From contig CALYLW010000169.1 of NCBI GenBank assembly GCA_944989445.1, positions 1,200,811-1,264,810 of the forward strand: a stretch of DNA of 64,000 nt. Direction: 5' to 3'. Positions 12,229 to 26,900 of this stretch are shown piece after piece. Under the pieces are notes generated by a model. That model saw only the letters and a list, made by a program, of their open reading frames with translations, made no database searches and was not told the origin of the DNA. This DNA comes from Ampullaceana balthica (Eukaryota; Mollusca; Gastropoda; Lymnaeidae). Numbering within the stretch: position 1 is the stretch's first letter; every line of letters begins with the position of its first letter. The translations under genes and the position numbers were made by a program.

Positions 12229-14092
12229 GCTCCTCCCCGTTCCCCCTCCCTCCCTCCCCCATTTTAAGATCACACTGACCATATTCTTCCTGTAACGTTA
12301 ACTACCCCCACCCCCACCCTAACCAAAATCACAACTTATAACGAATAATGCTATGCGATTAAAATGTTTTAGTTTTATTAAGTATGAATTAATTTTTAGA
12401 AGAATCTGGAAGTAAGTGACCTCCACGTCCTCACATTGTTAATTTAATGCCCACGCCCTTAGGGATATTTTGTGGTCTTAACAAAACTCTACATACTGGC
12501 TGACAGATCATTAACATAGCTGTATCTACACGTTAACATATATTATGTAAATGATCGGCGCTGTATTCCTCCACCTAGTCACAACAAACAAACACGAACA
12601 ACCTGTCTGCTCATTCATCACCAAGGGAAGCCATCACACCGACCAGTTAAGCCCCTTGCGTTATCAAAGACGAAAGGGAGAAAACTAGTTATTGGCCAAC
12701 GTTATCATAGGACAGGTGGAAGTGATTCCCAAGAGAGGGATAACTCACATTTCAGTTCGTACTTTGATATTCTTTTAATTTGGTTCGGATCTAGCTTTCC
12801 TTTTCATTTTGGATAATAATTTATACAAAAGAAAATTGTTAAATTAATAATTCATGTAATAAAATTAAATTTTTAAAAAATATATAAATATGGAGAAAAA
12901 AACACACATCATAGCAACAAATCTTACTCTGCTATGTTCGTCTTTCTGATGGTCTGTACTTAGGTACGATATGTGCAATAATATTTGTCCTATATCTATT
13001 GACAATATTTTACATTACTTACAAAATATGACACTTTTAGTATATTTTGTATATGAGAGAGCCGTATATGTTCCCATAAATATTCACGCATATCATTTGT
13101 ATGCTATTCGAATCAATTAATAGATAAAGTTATATTGATTAAATAAATTAGTATTAAATTAATGGCGCAAACTCATAAATCTGTTAAATAATATTTTAGA
13201 CCTTAAATAATTCTCTAAACACAACTCGAGTTGCCAAATGGCTGTCTCAAAAATACCGGTCAAAATTTATCGACATGATGACAATGTAGTCAAATTAAAT
13301 ATAAAATGTCCGGTGTTGCTTCAATTTTTCACTGGACAAAATAACGACAATACCTGACAGTCCGGTACAAAACCGGACATCTGGAAACCCTTAGCACAAC
13401 AATTTTACAGATGCAACGAAAAAAATCCACTTGAAGATCTTAAAAGCAATCCTCTTATACTTATACTATCATCCACTTAAATATCGCATAAGAGATCACC
13501 TTAAAGATTATTTATAAGAGTTCCACTTAGATATCCTATAAGAGTGTCACTTAAAATCTAACCTCCCCCCCCTCCCCGCCCACCTTTTTCAAAAGCCCAA
13601 CTAACTTGTCCTTGTTTGATAAATACGAAATATTAAATTTTCTGAAATGTACACAAAGTATTTTATAATAGGGGTTGTAGGGCGCCTACGGCGTCCCCTT
13701 TGTTTTTTTAATTTCATAATTAACCATCATCAAATCCTCTTTTTACATTGTTCCCTTTTCCAAAATTAAAATATGAGCTAAAACAATGACGTAATATAAT
13801 TTTTTTTTACAGCGCATCTTTAATTAGCACACCTTTTGATGCACACCTTGTATTAAATATAAGATCAAACAATGACGTCATATAATACATTACATCCATA
13901 CATACATACAGACAACTGGAATTATGTATATTGATCTTATAATGGATACACAATCATCAAATCAGATCGTTTATGATATTCACATTATGCTATTAAATCT
14001 ATACTCTCTAATCGCTTTGCCAACAAAATCAACAATTTAACTCTCGTTGTCCCCCCAGAGGAACCATTGAAAGAAATCGTTAAATCTTGAGG
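12229..14092. other. Intergenic DNA upstream of secreted-protein gene
   Basis: It holds a decayed CCGGTCAAAATTTA/ACCGGACATCTGGAAACCC inverted-repeat pair at about 13255-13390, a C-tract at 13563-13575, and two ACAATGACGT-containing similar segments (about 13784 and 13868). No coding exon is supported. The promoter of first exon 1a must lie just upstream of 14093, but I see no clear TATA box. Confidence 0.45.
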
Positions 14093-14321
14093 ATGAGTTC
14101 TCAGTTTCTTATTCCACCAACCAAAGGATGTCTGGTGTCCTTGGTGACCTTGCTGACCTTGACCCGGTTAATATCCTGTCAGACCATCAACTCGCACTGT
14201 GAATATCTGGTGGGGGCAGCTTCAAATGGGGCACCAGTGCCGGGGCTCAAACTCGATTCCCCTTTCAAAATCTACACCAAGGCCAAGGTTCAGGAAGTCA
14301 TGGGCGGTCACCCCATCCAAG
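14093..14321 (+). CDS. Alternative first coding exon 1a (signal peptide)
   Basis: The start is ATG at 14093, six bases after an in-frame TTG. The peptide has a hydrophobic stretch (CLVSLVTLLTLTRLISCQ) typical of a signal peptide, then SHCEYLV and PFKIYTKAKVQEVMGGHPIQ. It ends in phase 1 at a CAAG|GTCAGT donor. The layout and donor are the same as in exon 1b (18847-19051), so one is probably a duplicate of the other. Confidence 0.8.
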
Positions 14322-14845
14322 GTCAGTAGAACTCAAGTAAATGACTTTGCCGTTTGAGTAAATTTAGATTTAATTTCAAATAAATACCTTTTTGCTCTCA
14401 GGATTTGCTTAGCTTAAAAAAGAAGTAAGTTTGGGTGAAACGACTTTTTTTTTAAAGCGTATACTACAATACAAGAAATACATTTATACATTATTGTAAT
14501 GTAAATGTAGCAGACTTGAAACTAAATCTCATAGTTTCTATAATAATAATAACAAACAATCAATATACATAATTTGCAACCTCTGTCACCTCTGTCATGT
14601 CTGTCTGTCCGTGACGCTACTAAATTTAGAAAGCAGCGCATCTAATTACAGCACCAAAAATAACACTTTTCGAACATTCCGCATAAGATTGTTCAATATG
14701 ATAATAAATGAATCAAATAAAAATAAATAAAAGTTCTGTAGTACATTATTTATTATTCTGATGTGTATTTTTTCAACATTAATAGATTTGAGCTGAAATG
14801 TATTCATTTTGAAAACTTCCGTCATTTTTGACGGGTAACACACTA

Positions 14846-14944
<99 letters not shown>

Positions 14945-17900
14945 GTAATAATAATAATATAGTGATAATTTATATTGCGCTGTATCCCAGTAAGGAACGG
15001 GGTCACAGCACTTTACATGAAGATAATAACATACATATACGTTTCAAATAAACATTCATATCATAACAACCACATAAATGGCATTACGTTACACATAAGC
15101 TACATTAATCATTAAAAGAAATGTAGTTTCCTTAATTTTGAAAATAAATTTTGAAAAGATGTGTCTTAAGTGCCATCTTGAAAGACTTGGTAGTTGGAAT
15201 ACTACGGATGTGTAATGGTAGAGAAATCCATTGTATGGCTGCACAAAAAGAGAAAAACCTTTCACCAAAGTTTTAGCGCGTGTCTTAGGAACAGAAAGAA
15301 TGCGTATATCTGCAGAAGAGACCGACAGAAGTTCGGTAAATTAGGAAGGGCATGAGTCAGAAAACAAGTTGTGACAGAGGATGGCCAGTTTATAATCCAT
15401 TCGGGCTTGTATAGGTAGCCAATAAAGAAGCGGAGTAACATGTTCATGTCTTTTGCCTTAAGAACCAGTCTGGCAGCTGAAATGATACAATTGACCGTAC
15501 TTATTTTAATAACATACAATAAAATACTCTTTTTGACACACACTTCAGGTGACTCAACTCTATTTCTAATACATGTTCAAAAATAACATTGGGCATTCAC
15601 GTACGATCTTCAAACCTAAATGATACGTATACGATCTTCAAATCTAAATGATACATATACGATCTTCAAACCTAAATGATACGTATACCATTGACAGCCC
15701 GCAATCAATCCACACAAAAAATGCTTTTCTCCCCAAGCAGTATCTCTCAATTGTCTAGTTAACTCATATTTCCTCACAGTCTATATCTCTCTGTGGAGTT
15801 ACGTTACCTAATTTGATCAGGATAATAATATATGTGTTTGTGTAATGTACAATTTTGCAAGAAAAAAATTGATAATTTTCACACGAGTTTATCTTTTGTT
15901 TTTGCACACAAATCAACGAAACTTAGAGGGAACGTTGACCTGGAGTCTATATTAATCATCTTCACGTCTATATCACTTATCTCAGAGTCGACTCCCCTTA
16001 TCTTCCAGTCTATATTCATCATCTTCACGTCTATATCACTTATCTCACAATCGACTCCCCTTATCTTCCAGTCTATATTCATCATCTTCACATCTATATC
16101 ACTTATCTCACAGTCGACTCCCCTTATCTTCCAGTCTATATTCATCATCTTCACATCAGTATCACTTATCTCACAGTCGACTCCCCTTATTTTCCAGTCT
16201 ATATTCATCATCTTCACATCTATATCACTTATCTCACAATCGACTCCCCTTATCTTCCAGTCTATATTCATCATCTTCACGTCTATATCACTTATCTCAC
16301 AGCCGACTCCCTTAATCTTCCAGTCTATATTCATCATCTTCACATCTATATCACTTATCTCACAGTCGACTCCCCTTTATCTTCCAGTCTATATTCATCA
16401 TCTTCACATCTATATCACTTATCTCACAGTCGACTCCCCTTATCTTCCAGTATATATTTACCGGTACCGTAAATGTTCAAAATTTCAACTTCATTGTCTA
16501 TCGAAATATAGAAACAAGATAGAAGTCGTACAGAGTTAAGAGAGGCAAAAAAAACACACACCACCCACACACACCACCACGCACCCACGCACCACACACA
16601 CCACACACGCACCCACACTCACTAGCACGCACGCCGTAGCGCCGCGGGCGTCTAGTTGTTTTTAAATAAAAACTCCGTCATCCATTCAACGTTGATATTC
16701 ACTTCCTTCCTTTAAATACATTTTTTCAAGCTTCCCAGCTATTTACATTAAGCAAAGTCAGACAATTATTGTATAAACATCATCTCCCCCCGCTCCTCGC
16801 ACATCCCATCACTAATTTATTATGTTAGTATGGGGGCCCATCCATAAATGACGTCATGAGATTTTGGCCGATTTCTCCCCCCCCCCTTCTTGTCACACGT
16901 CGTCACAAAAGGTTAGACCCCCCCTCCAATATGGCGTCACAAAGCTTTTGCTCCCCCCCCTAAGTATGCATTTAGTGTAAGGCTGCACTCTAATGTCGTA
17001 GCACATGTGAAGCCATTTAAAACTACATTAAATAAATCGTAAGCAATGAAATTGTTAAGTGGAGCTTTAATTTAAAGTTGCCCATTTTTGATGTGACGTC
17101 ACAGTTCTTAAACATCCCCTCACCCCTCGTCACGCATACTTACAAATGTGTGACCCCCTCCCCCCTAGGCGCGTGACGTCATTTATGGACGGCCCCTACG
17201 CACCATTCCTCAGTTGTTTTTTTTTAAATTTAAAATCTTCTGTTTTTCGACTTGTTACATCTTCAAGTAAACACGAGCAGCAAGGTGGTGAATGAATGAG
17301 TGATGTCCCCTTGAGGCCTTTACAGTTTCTGTGGTGACATGAGACAGAAGGGAGAACACGCGTTCTATATTTAATATGGTCATGGAGGCAAAATAAAGAA
17401 CGGAGACAAAGAATGTACCGAAAGCCTCTATTTATATTTAAAATAAACACACTTACTAAAAACAATTGAGCCGGGACTTCGTTGTCATTGCCAAAAATGA
17501 GAGAGTTCGCCGCAAGCTTTAATATTTGAATAACGTTGTGAATAATTCAATGAAAGTCAACTGAGTGCTCAAAAATTTCTTATAGAAATATCCGAAAATA
17601 ACAATTAATGAAATTATTGATTGGCATGACACATTCCCACACATTCTTTGGGTTGAATTATCTAATGGTAACATATTTTTATGCAATCCTCGAAAGATTA
17701 CGCTTACACAAATGGATACTGTATAAGCCACAGAATACAGTGAAAATGGATATATGTTTGCTCATTGTCTAGCCCCCCTGACTCGTCAGAAGATTTTAAA
17801 AAAAGTACGGGTTACAAATGAACTGAAATTAGAATTTCTAAATTTATCCCAGACCACAATTGTACCATCTCGGTCTTTGAGGGAAAAAAAACTTCCTAAC

Positions 17901-20900
17901 AGACAGCCCTAAAGGAGAGCGCTGACCTGACCTTTGACAACCTGACACACAGGCATGACAAGAGCCGCTTTTCTCAACAACAAAAAAAAGGAAAACAAAA
18001 CACTGAGTTATTTCAGACTCAACGTTGTCGCTATACTTTTTGTACGAATGAAATCAGCCGTTTATAAATATTATGGGTTGTTTAAAAATGTAAACTGATG
18101 GGTTTTTTTTTATTTTAGGCCAAGCAGCTGTTTTCGCTTGTTCATCGTAACCAAAGGTTAAAGGTTTGGGGCCAGAAAGAGAGATTTATTGATTTAATGG
18201 TACTCGGAAATCAAAATTCGTACACGAGTGCGTCGTAGAGCAAAAATGGCTTACAGCTGGATTTAGCCCTCTACTTGAACACTGTCTCACTGGCTATCCC
18301 ATCCAGAGATCCTCAGCCTTTTCTATGCTTTATCCGAACACATATTTTATCAATGTCGATCACATTCGAGAATTTGAAGGTAGACATTAAAAAAAAATGT
18401 TTCTCGATAAAAGGTTACACAGAGCCAAAATATTGATATTTTTCTTGATGTTAAATTTGTGGCATAGCCACTGAGCCACTAGGCTGGCTTAAGGTACGGT
18501 CTCACCGCTCGCACCTCCAGAGGTTCACTCAAGTCTAAAATCCCATCTCGAAACCTTCAAGGGTCACATGCATCCAAGACGGGGGAACCCTTGTTCTACG
18601 GGGGTCTGGGCACAGGAAGTTCGGCGGAGGTACAGGAGACAGCAGTCATCACGATTTGACAGCACACCGTGCTCTACTCTGTTTTAAAACCTAGATTCGC
18701 TCTTAACACTTAACCTCCCGGTCTCTTGGTGAGGGGACGCTACTCTAGGTCTGACCACAGAAAGGAGGGGGAAAAGCAGCTATCGCTGTTCCGGAATACA
18801 GAGTCATCGATCGACTTCTAAAAGTCTCTTCCTCTAAGAAGTCATCATGCTGACGTCAGTGCTCGTGTTACAAGTCTGTCTGCAGATTGTGTTTGTTTCC
18901 CGCGCTGTCGTGTCCCAGGCGCCGACCGACCAGACCAGCCACTGCAGTTATCTGGTCAACTCTAAGTCACAGTTCCAGGAGAACGCCGCGCCCTTTAAGC
19001 TCTACACGCGGTCCAGGCAGCCCCGAATCACCAGCGGCGACCCCGTGGAAGGTCAGTGAGAGCGTGTCCATCAGTGTCGCGTCAATGTCCAGTCTTGTAG
19101 TTCTTAGAGTGCTGGGTTTTCTTAAAATATGTATTCTCTGTGAAATTTCTCAAAGATTTGGCTGTGCCTTAACTGCTTCGTGAGACAATGGACCTCGCTT
19201 CATGAGATATTGTATAATTTTAACTTCTTCCCAATGATCATTAAATGGAACTTTGAATTATTTAACTGGTGTGGCATTGTTTTGAAATACAAATGATTCT
19301 TAGTCGTAAAGTTATATTTTAGTTGTGGTTTAGTCTAATGCAGAGCCTATCGCAATACAACTTATGTACACGGAGAATAAGTCTATGAGTAAGTTTGACC
19401 CATTTCGCACAGAGAAAAACTATCATTAAAAAAAATTGATGAAAAGTTTTAGAAGTCTAAACACAAGAAATATACTCACTGTTAATGAAATCTACTTACT
19501 GTTAATGAAATCTACTTACTGTTAATGAAAGATGCTTACTGTTAATCAAATAGATATACTGTTAATGAAAGTTCGTCACTTATATACCGAGCCATTGATT
19601 AAATATGTACTTAAAACAGCAGCCAAAAAATCAAACAACGCCTTAACAGAGGAACGGAAGCAGAAAATAACACCACAAAATTAAACAATAAAATAATTTC
19701 CGCCAATAAAATTAAAATCACTAAATTAAATTAATTATTGAGTAAAGCTTCTATTTTTATTTTAAAATTGGATTTAATAAAAACTGATGTTTTTGAAAGT
19801 CTCTCATATGTCAACGCTTCAAGTATTCTTCTAAACATTTAGATCCAATGAGAGATCTGAAGTTTATATTTTCCGCCTTGTTCTGTAGCAGCTCATGAAG
19901 AACTCATCAAGCCGAAACTTAACAACATTAGAATTAGAAGAATTTTTTTTAAAAAGCGTTCTAAACACTTTATTTGAAAACTGTTCCATGTCGTCACGTG
20001 TCTTGAACACAGTCTGACTAACAGCTGACGCAATGATAAAATAAGCAACGTTATTTACGTCTGGAACAGCAACTATACTTTAACACGCTACAGGCTACGA
20101 CCAGTCGATAAGTTGTTATTTATTTTAAAAATGATTTATTCCAAAGCTTTGCAATTTGAATATAATTTTTTTAAATTAATAACCCAATAATTTCTATACA
20201 TTATGACGGCCCAACATGTTTTCATATGTACAATGTAGGACTTACAGTACACCCAGAGAAATTAATATTGAACTGCTCAATCCCTATTTAATTGACTTCA
20301 AGTTAACTTACTGTAAACCATGTTTTCGTGGTGCAACGTGCGAAGGATGTTTTTGGAGTGCGTAGATACTCTGTTTTTAAAACGACATATCAGTATTATT
20401 AGACATTTCATTTTTCAAATAAATGCGTCTTTGATTTTATTACTGAATTGGTCAGTTGGTAAGTGTCATCTATAATTATTCGTCGGTCTCAGACTACATA
20501 CGTTTAACTACGCCCCCCCCCTTCTCCAAATAGATGAATAGGAAGAAGAAATGTGAGTTTTCAATTTTGATTAAAGATGTTATTCGAATCAACTAATAAA
20601 AGTAGACATCGGCCAAAACACATTCATTGGTTGTTGTTGTCAGAGGCATAGCTTAAATATTTTGTGCCTGGGAAAAACTATAAGATTGAACAACCCACGT
20701 TTATTTACTATTTTATCCTTGTTCACATATAATGTGACATTAGAAGCCTTATTTTGGCGCCCCTGTAACTTAACACCCGGGGACATATGTTCCCCCTGCC
20801 CTCCCATCGCTACACATCTGGTTGTTGTGGAAGGCACTGATCTTTGAAATTAATTATAAACAATTTATTTCCCCCTTTTGGCCACCATTTCACGATCAGT

Positions 20901-23900
20901 GTGTTTTGTTGTCCCCCTTGTCACAGCATGACGTCAGTGCACTATATCTCTCAAATGTATGTGAAAAGAAAAAACAAACAAATGAATTAAAACTATGGCA
21001 ACAAGGAAGCAGTCGTCATGTGGATGACATTTCTTATAGTGTCTTGATTAAAAGATTCAATTTCTTTGTAGTAAAATATAGAAATATGTTTCAATGAAAT
21101 TGTTATTGTTACTGCAATTCCAGTCTGTAGTCTCTTTAGCTCAGTTTTAACAAAATTAGTTCACTAACAGTAAAAGTTAACCTGACGTTCCGTTACAAGT
21201 TGCAGTTTGTGCAGACACATACGATATATCCAAGAACTAGTTACAGGAAATGGAATAATTTAATTGTTGACGGCCATCACTCGGCAAAAAGCACGGCGAA
21301 GAATTAGGCAAACAAATAATTTTAAAAAGTTATATTGTTTTGGCTGTAATTGTTGCCCCTCCATGTAATTGTTGCCCCTCCATGTAATTGTTGCCCCTCC
21401 ATGTAATTGTTGCCCCTCCATGTAATTGTTGCCCCTCCATGTAATTGTTGCCCCTCCATGTGAAGAATGTAGCCTCCACACCTCGTTCATACTCAACAGC
21501 AATAAATTTCATTGATCATTCATAGAATTATAATAGCAGATTATAAATTATAATCAATCTCTCTTTAAGGTGCGTGGTCACGCATTTATGTGACAGACGC
21601 CACGCAGCAATTTTGAGAATCAATATGCATAATTCCCGTTGTCTGTATGTATGGATATAACTAGGTGGCGTTGTGAAATTTGTAATGCTGTTAGGTGGCG
21701 CTGCGATCAACATAATAAAATAAAATTACAGCACCAAAAAAACAACACTTTTCGAACGTTCCGCATAAAATTGTTCAATATGATAATAAATTAATCAAAT
21801 AAAAATAAATAAAAGTTCTGTATTACATTATTTATTATTCTGATGTGTATTTTTTCAAAATTAACAGATTTCAGCTGAAATGTATTCATTTTGAAAACTT
21901 CCGTCATTTTTGACGGGTTACACTAGTAATAATATAATATCTGTGTTTGGGGGGTGTAAAATTTTGCAACGAAAAATGCATGCTGTGAAACTTTGCACAC
22001 GATTTTGTTGTTTTGCACACGGACCAACGAACCTTAGAGGGAACATTGAAATTATACTAGACGCCCCGCGGCGTAGCATACGCCACAGACTTGCTCATGG
22101 AGAGTGCAAAGAAAGTGGAAAAAGAATGGACACAAACTACAGCGCGAAGAAATCAAAACAACGCGAGTGAACATCGTTTGGGGGGGGGGAACTGCCAACT
22201 CATTGTTGGTTTTGATGCATTCGCACTGTGGTTATCTACCTGCTCACCACCCTTTATCACATTAGCTTGCCAACCATAAACTGTGATTGGCCGACCCTAG
22301 CGAACAAGCATGACGAATGACGCTCGCTGGGGTCGACCAATGTCTCGAGACCAATAATGGTCCTTGCGTTCACTTGCGTTGTTCCTTCACAGAATAACAT
22401 GAGATTCGTAGTGTATTGGTTATCACGCCCGCCTTAAACGCAGACGGTCCTGGATTCAACCCCATCGAAAACATTATTTTTTAATTGTTAAAAATGTGTA
22501 TTTGTGCCCGTTCTTTTCCCCCTTTTTTGCGAACATGGCCGACCCTAGCGCAATCACAGTTTTGGGTTGGCAAGCAAGGGTGGTGAAGGGTGGTGGGCAG
22601 GTAGATAGCTGCAGTGCGAATGTCTCAAGACCAACAATGCGTCGGTGGTTCATCCCCCCCACGTTAACTCGCGTTGTTTTGATTTCTTTGTGCTGTAGTT
22701 TGTGTCCGTTCTTTCCCCCTTTCTCTGCACTATCCACGAGTAAGTCTGCGGCGTATGCTACGCCGTTGGGCGTATCTAGTACTTTAGAATACGATAAAAC
22801 GCACGATATCTTATCTATTACAGACGCTCATTCTATTAATTCTATACTGAAGATTATTGTGTCCTACATTTACCCATTGTTTATGTCTAGTCTTGCATTG
22901 TTATAAGAGTTTTAAATGTTGCTAAAGTGTTGCTCAGACAACCCACTCCACGCCCTGACTTACAGACCGCAAAATGGAGAACTTGTATGTTTTTATTCTT
23001 GCATATAGGGAATAAACAAAATGTTTTTTATTCCTATGTCTATCCGGGGGTTGTATTAGATTATCTTTGTGTTTCATTTCCCAGTTAGAGTTAATTGCTT
23101 TCAGTATTATTACTTCTTTTCGCTTTGTCCTTCTTTACTCTAGTCTCTAGTGTTTTAAAAGAACAACACTTTACGTTTAATGAGTTAACTAATGATGTTA
23201 CTCTTGTCAATGTTGTATATGCCCCAATGACCAATCTTGTCAATGTTGTATATGCCCCAATGACCAATCTTGCTGCTCTTTTTTGAATTTGTTCTAGTTT
23301 ATATTTTCTTTGGTTGATGGGTCCGATAAAGAAAATGCATATTCTAATATAGGTCTCAACCAATGTTCCCTTTAAGCTCTGCGGCTGAGCGAATGCGCAG
23401 TTATCATACCGACGCCACGCAGCAGTTTAGAATTACCGCACAGCAAATTTTGTTTTAAAAAAAATGTTCACAAAAAATGGATGCTGTGCAATTTTACAAA
23501 CCAGTTGTTTTTTTTTACTTTACACACGGACCAACGAACATTGGTCTCTACAAAGTAAGGCAGCGTTTTAGTTTTCTTTTTACATTTGTAAAAGTTTATC
23601 TTTATAAAGATTATATGAGAGGGCTCATCTGTTTTAATAACAAGATTTACTTGTGACTTACAATAAAACTTGTCTCTGGCCCGGGTGAGTCGAGATAGTA
23701 AACAAAAATATCGGTTTAAGCGATAACATGTTAAATATGATCACAAGTGAAAAGAGTTTCAAATGAATTATAACCCAAGCATTCTTTGACGATACTGTTG
23801 TTCTGTGGATCACTAAGCATTCTTTGACGATACTGTTGTTCTGTGGATCACTTTGGTTCACGTGGACTTCTCGGGCTCCGCGACCGCTCTAGGAAAGTTC

Positions 23901-26900
23901 TAAACACTTCCAAGACATAATATATAAGATTAGGCCTTACGTAAAGGTCTCACAAATACTTTATTTCTGTTGGGGGCTTTGTAGTGACAAATTTCGGGAA
24001 CCACTGTCTTGAAGTAAATTTTTTAAAGCTATGATATTGTGCTTGATCTTTACCCACCATACCATGATCTTGTGCTTGATCTTTACCCACCATACCACTC
24101 TGAATGTGTTTTGTACCTCGGCATTGCATGACTTGGCGAAAACTGTAAGGTAGACGACTTAAGTAGGGATTAGAAAGGGCAGTTAAAAGGTAGCGTTTCA
24201 ATTAATTTGCCAGTTTTTAACTGTTAGTTTTATTCTAGAGCACTGGTGGCCAGGCCTGTAGTAACTAAGAGCCATTTTAAAATATAAAAAAATTGTTGAG
24301 AGCCGCATGGAAGCACTATGGGTCATTAAACATGGCTTGGAAATCTTCCTATAATACTTGTAACATATCTCTTTTATCAATTGTCTGTGAGCCGCTATAT
24401 GAACACAGAAGAGCAGCATGCGGCTCGCGAGCCGTGGTTTGGCCACCGTTGTTCTAGAGAAACGATTTCCAATTCTTCAGATCTTATCTTATTTAATGTT
24501 ATATATTATGTTATCTTATCTTATCTTAGCTTATCTTATCTATTACATACACTCATTCAATACAGAAGATTATTGCGCACTACGCTTATCTATAGTTTTT
24601 ATCTAGTCTTGCACTTTTATTAGAGGTTTAAATGTTGATGTGATACATTGATACATCGCTTTGTCACGTGTGTGTTTACCAAATAACAGTCATCTTGTGG
24701 TGTTGTGGAGCAAAGATTAACTAAAGCGAATGCACAATCATAATCATAATATGGTAGTAATGATAAAGATCAAAAGACGAAAATCATTATTCGTTAACGA
24801 TATGGTAAATAGGTAATTGTAGAAGCGGTACAGTTTCATTCCACCTGTGTAGGAAAATCTTTTACCACCCCCCCCCTTCCCACCGACTTGCTGTATGACC
24901 AGGTTCAGATGATGAAGTACGAAGAGCCCCATTGTCACCACGACAGGACATCTATTATCCTGGCCTTATTTTGAGATCACTGGCCTGACATTTATTAGCG
25001 ACCTCCCACCCCCACCCCCCATCAGCCTGAACAAGTTGAGAAAGTCCGTATCTTTTTAGCCATCGTCTGTTCGTTAGCGGTACACAATCTCAAGATGTAG
25101 TTTGGACACACGAAAATAATAGGTCTTTTCTCCATGTATGTCAGAAGCATTAATGTGCTATGTAAACACTCCATTGTTAACCGTTATGTAAAGATGGGAA
25201 TGATATTAAATGATATACCAAACTAGTCTATAACTATAAATGATATACCAAACTAGTCTATAACTATAAGATCATTCTTTGTACATCAATGATGTCCTCT
25301 ATACATTGTATATTTTACATTTTTGATATTTTATGCTAACAATTATAAGATAGGTACACCGACGACGTGTGTGTCTTCTTATCTTTATCTTATCTATACA
25401 GACGCTCCTTCTATGCAGAAGATAGTTGCGTCCACAGACCATGACAGATGATCTGTTGGTAAGTGATGCAGCGTTCACATGACGGCTTTGTGGGTTCCAC
25501 GCATTACCCAGCCTAACTACGTGTAGTGTTAGGTACCCATTCAGAGCGGGGTGACTCAGGGACGCCCTAGGCCCCGGGAACAAACCTTCACACGGATTCG
25601 AACCCGTGACCATCGGTACGACAGTCCAGTGCGCTGCCACTCGACCACCGCGTCCCACCGCGTCGGTGGTACAATAGAATCCTGCTACGAGACCTTATAA
25701 TAATAACTACTGCTTTGACCTGATAAAACGGTTTATTTTGTGTAAACATTTACGTTATTGTAAACACACACTCATAACAGGTGAAAGAGTTGAGGTAACA
25801 CAACTTTTCTTGTCTTGTCCCGACAGTGACCATCGGGCCCTTCAGCCAGCACCTCAACTTTTTCAACTTCACCGACTTCATCCTGTACGCTACCCCATCC
25901 AACACAGCGAACATAGAGATTGAAATATTCGGGGGCCCTAACCCCCATGTCGGGGTCTTTCAGTTATTTGACCAGTGGAGAGCGGGGGCCAGTGGGCTGA
26001 ACTGTAACCCAAGGTCAAGGTAAGTGCAATGACCATGTTAAAAGTACAACTCGACCGCTAGGTGGAGTGATTTACCGGTGTACCATGATGGTGGCCGGTG
26101 ATTGGTGAAGGGCCGTCCAGAAATGACGTTACGCGATTCTGGCCGATTCCCCCCCCCCTCGTCACACGTCGTCACTAAATGTTAGGCCCCTCTTGAAATA
26201 TTACGCCACAAAACTTTGCCCCCCCCCCATTTAAAATCCACATTTCTTATTTGAAACTTAGCATGTTTCAAATCACTTTATTGTCACTTACACTAAATAA
26301 ATTGTAAGCAAGCAAATATTTAAGTGGAACTTTCGTTTAAAGTTGTGCGCTTTGATGTGACGTCACAGTTGTTAAACATCCTCGTCACACATCGTCACAA
26401 ATGTGTGAACCCCCTCCCGCCCTAGGTGCGTGACGTCATTTATGGACGGTCTCTGTCCGAATGGTGTGTTGTCGACAACCTGGTCAGGGAGAATTAATGA
26501 TGATCTCCAAGGATGGCGTAAGGGGAGGGCTGTGGTCGAAAGCGCAGGTTGAAAGGGGGAATTTATGCCAGGTGTCTAAAACATAGTGTGCCAAAGATTA
26601 GAATTTTTATTTTAGGGACGCTAAAATTCAGTTTTGAGCCACTACTTCATGGCACGACCCTGTAGACAGTTCATCTGCGATGCTACTTTATGTTTTATAT
26701 AGTTGTGACGTTTGTGTTCGTGTTTTCTTGAAATGCGTGCCTAGATTGTGGTCGTGCTGTTAAAAAAGTATGCGATTTAGCGGTTCTATAGTGCATACTT
26801 AACTTGTCTTAGTGGTAGATCGTACAAGTATTAGATCTTGGAAAATTCAGATTCCTTTTGAAAAAAAAACGTTCACTATCAGATTGAAAAATAAACATGC

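Noticed and set aside
15832..16539. 235-codon and 154-codon frames with 21-residue repeats
   Set aside because: By-products of a 63-bp minisatellite; a single-base insertion shifts frame near the end and there is no flanking coding sequence.
22402..22472. Functional tRNA gene
   Set aside because: Anticodon stem mismatches, B box departs from GGTTCGA and the acceptor stem is weak; kept only as a tRNA-like relic.
22496..22906. 136-codon frame over the fold-back element
   Set aside because: It runs across an inverted repeat arm, the tRNA-like spacer edge and a LINE tail, so it is chance.
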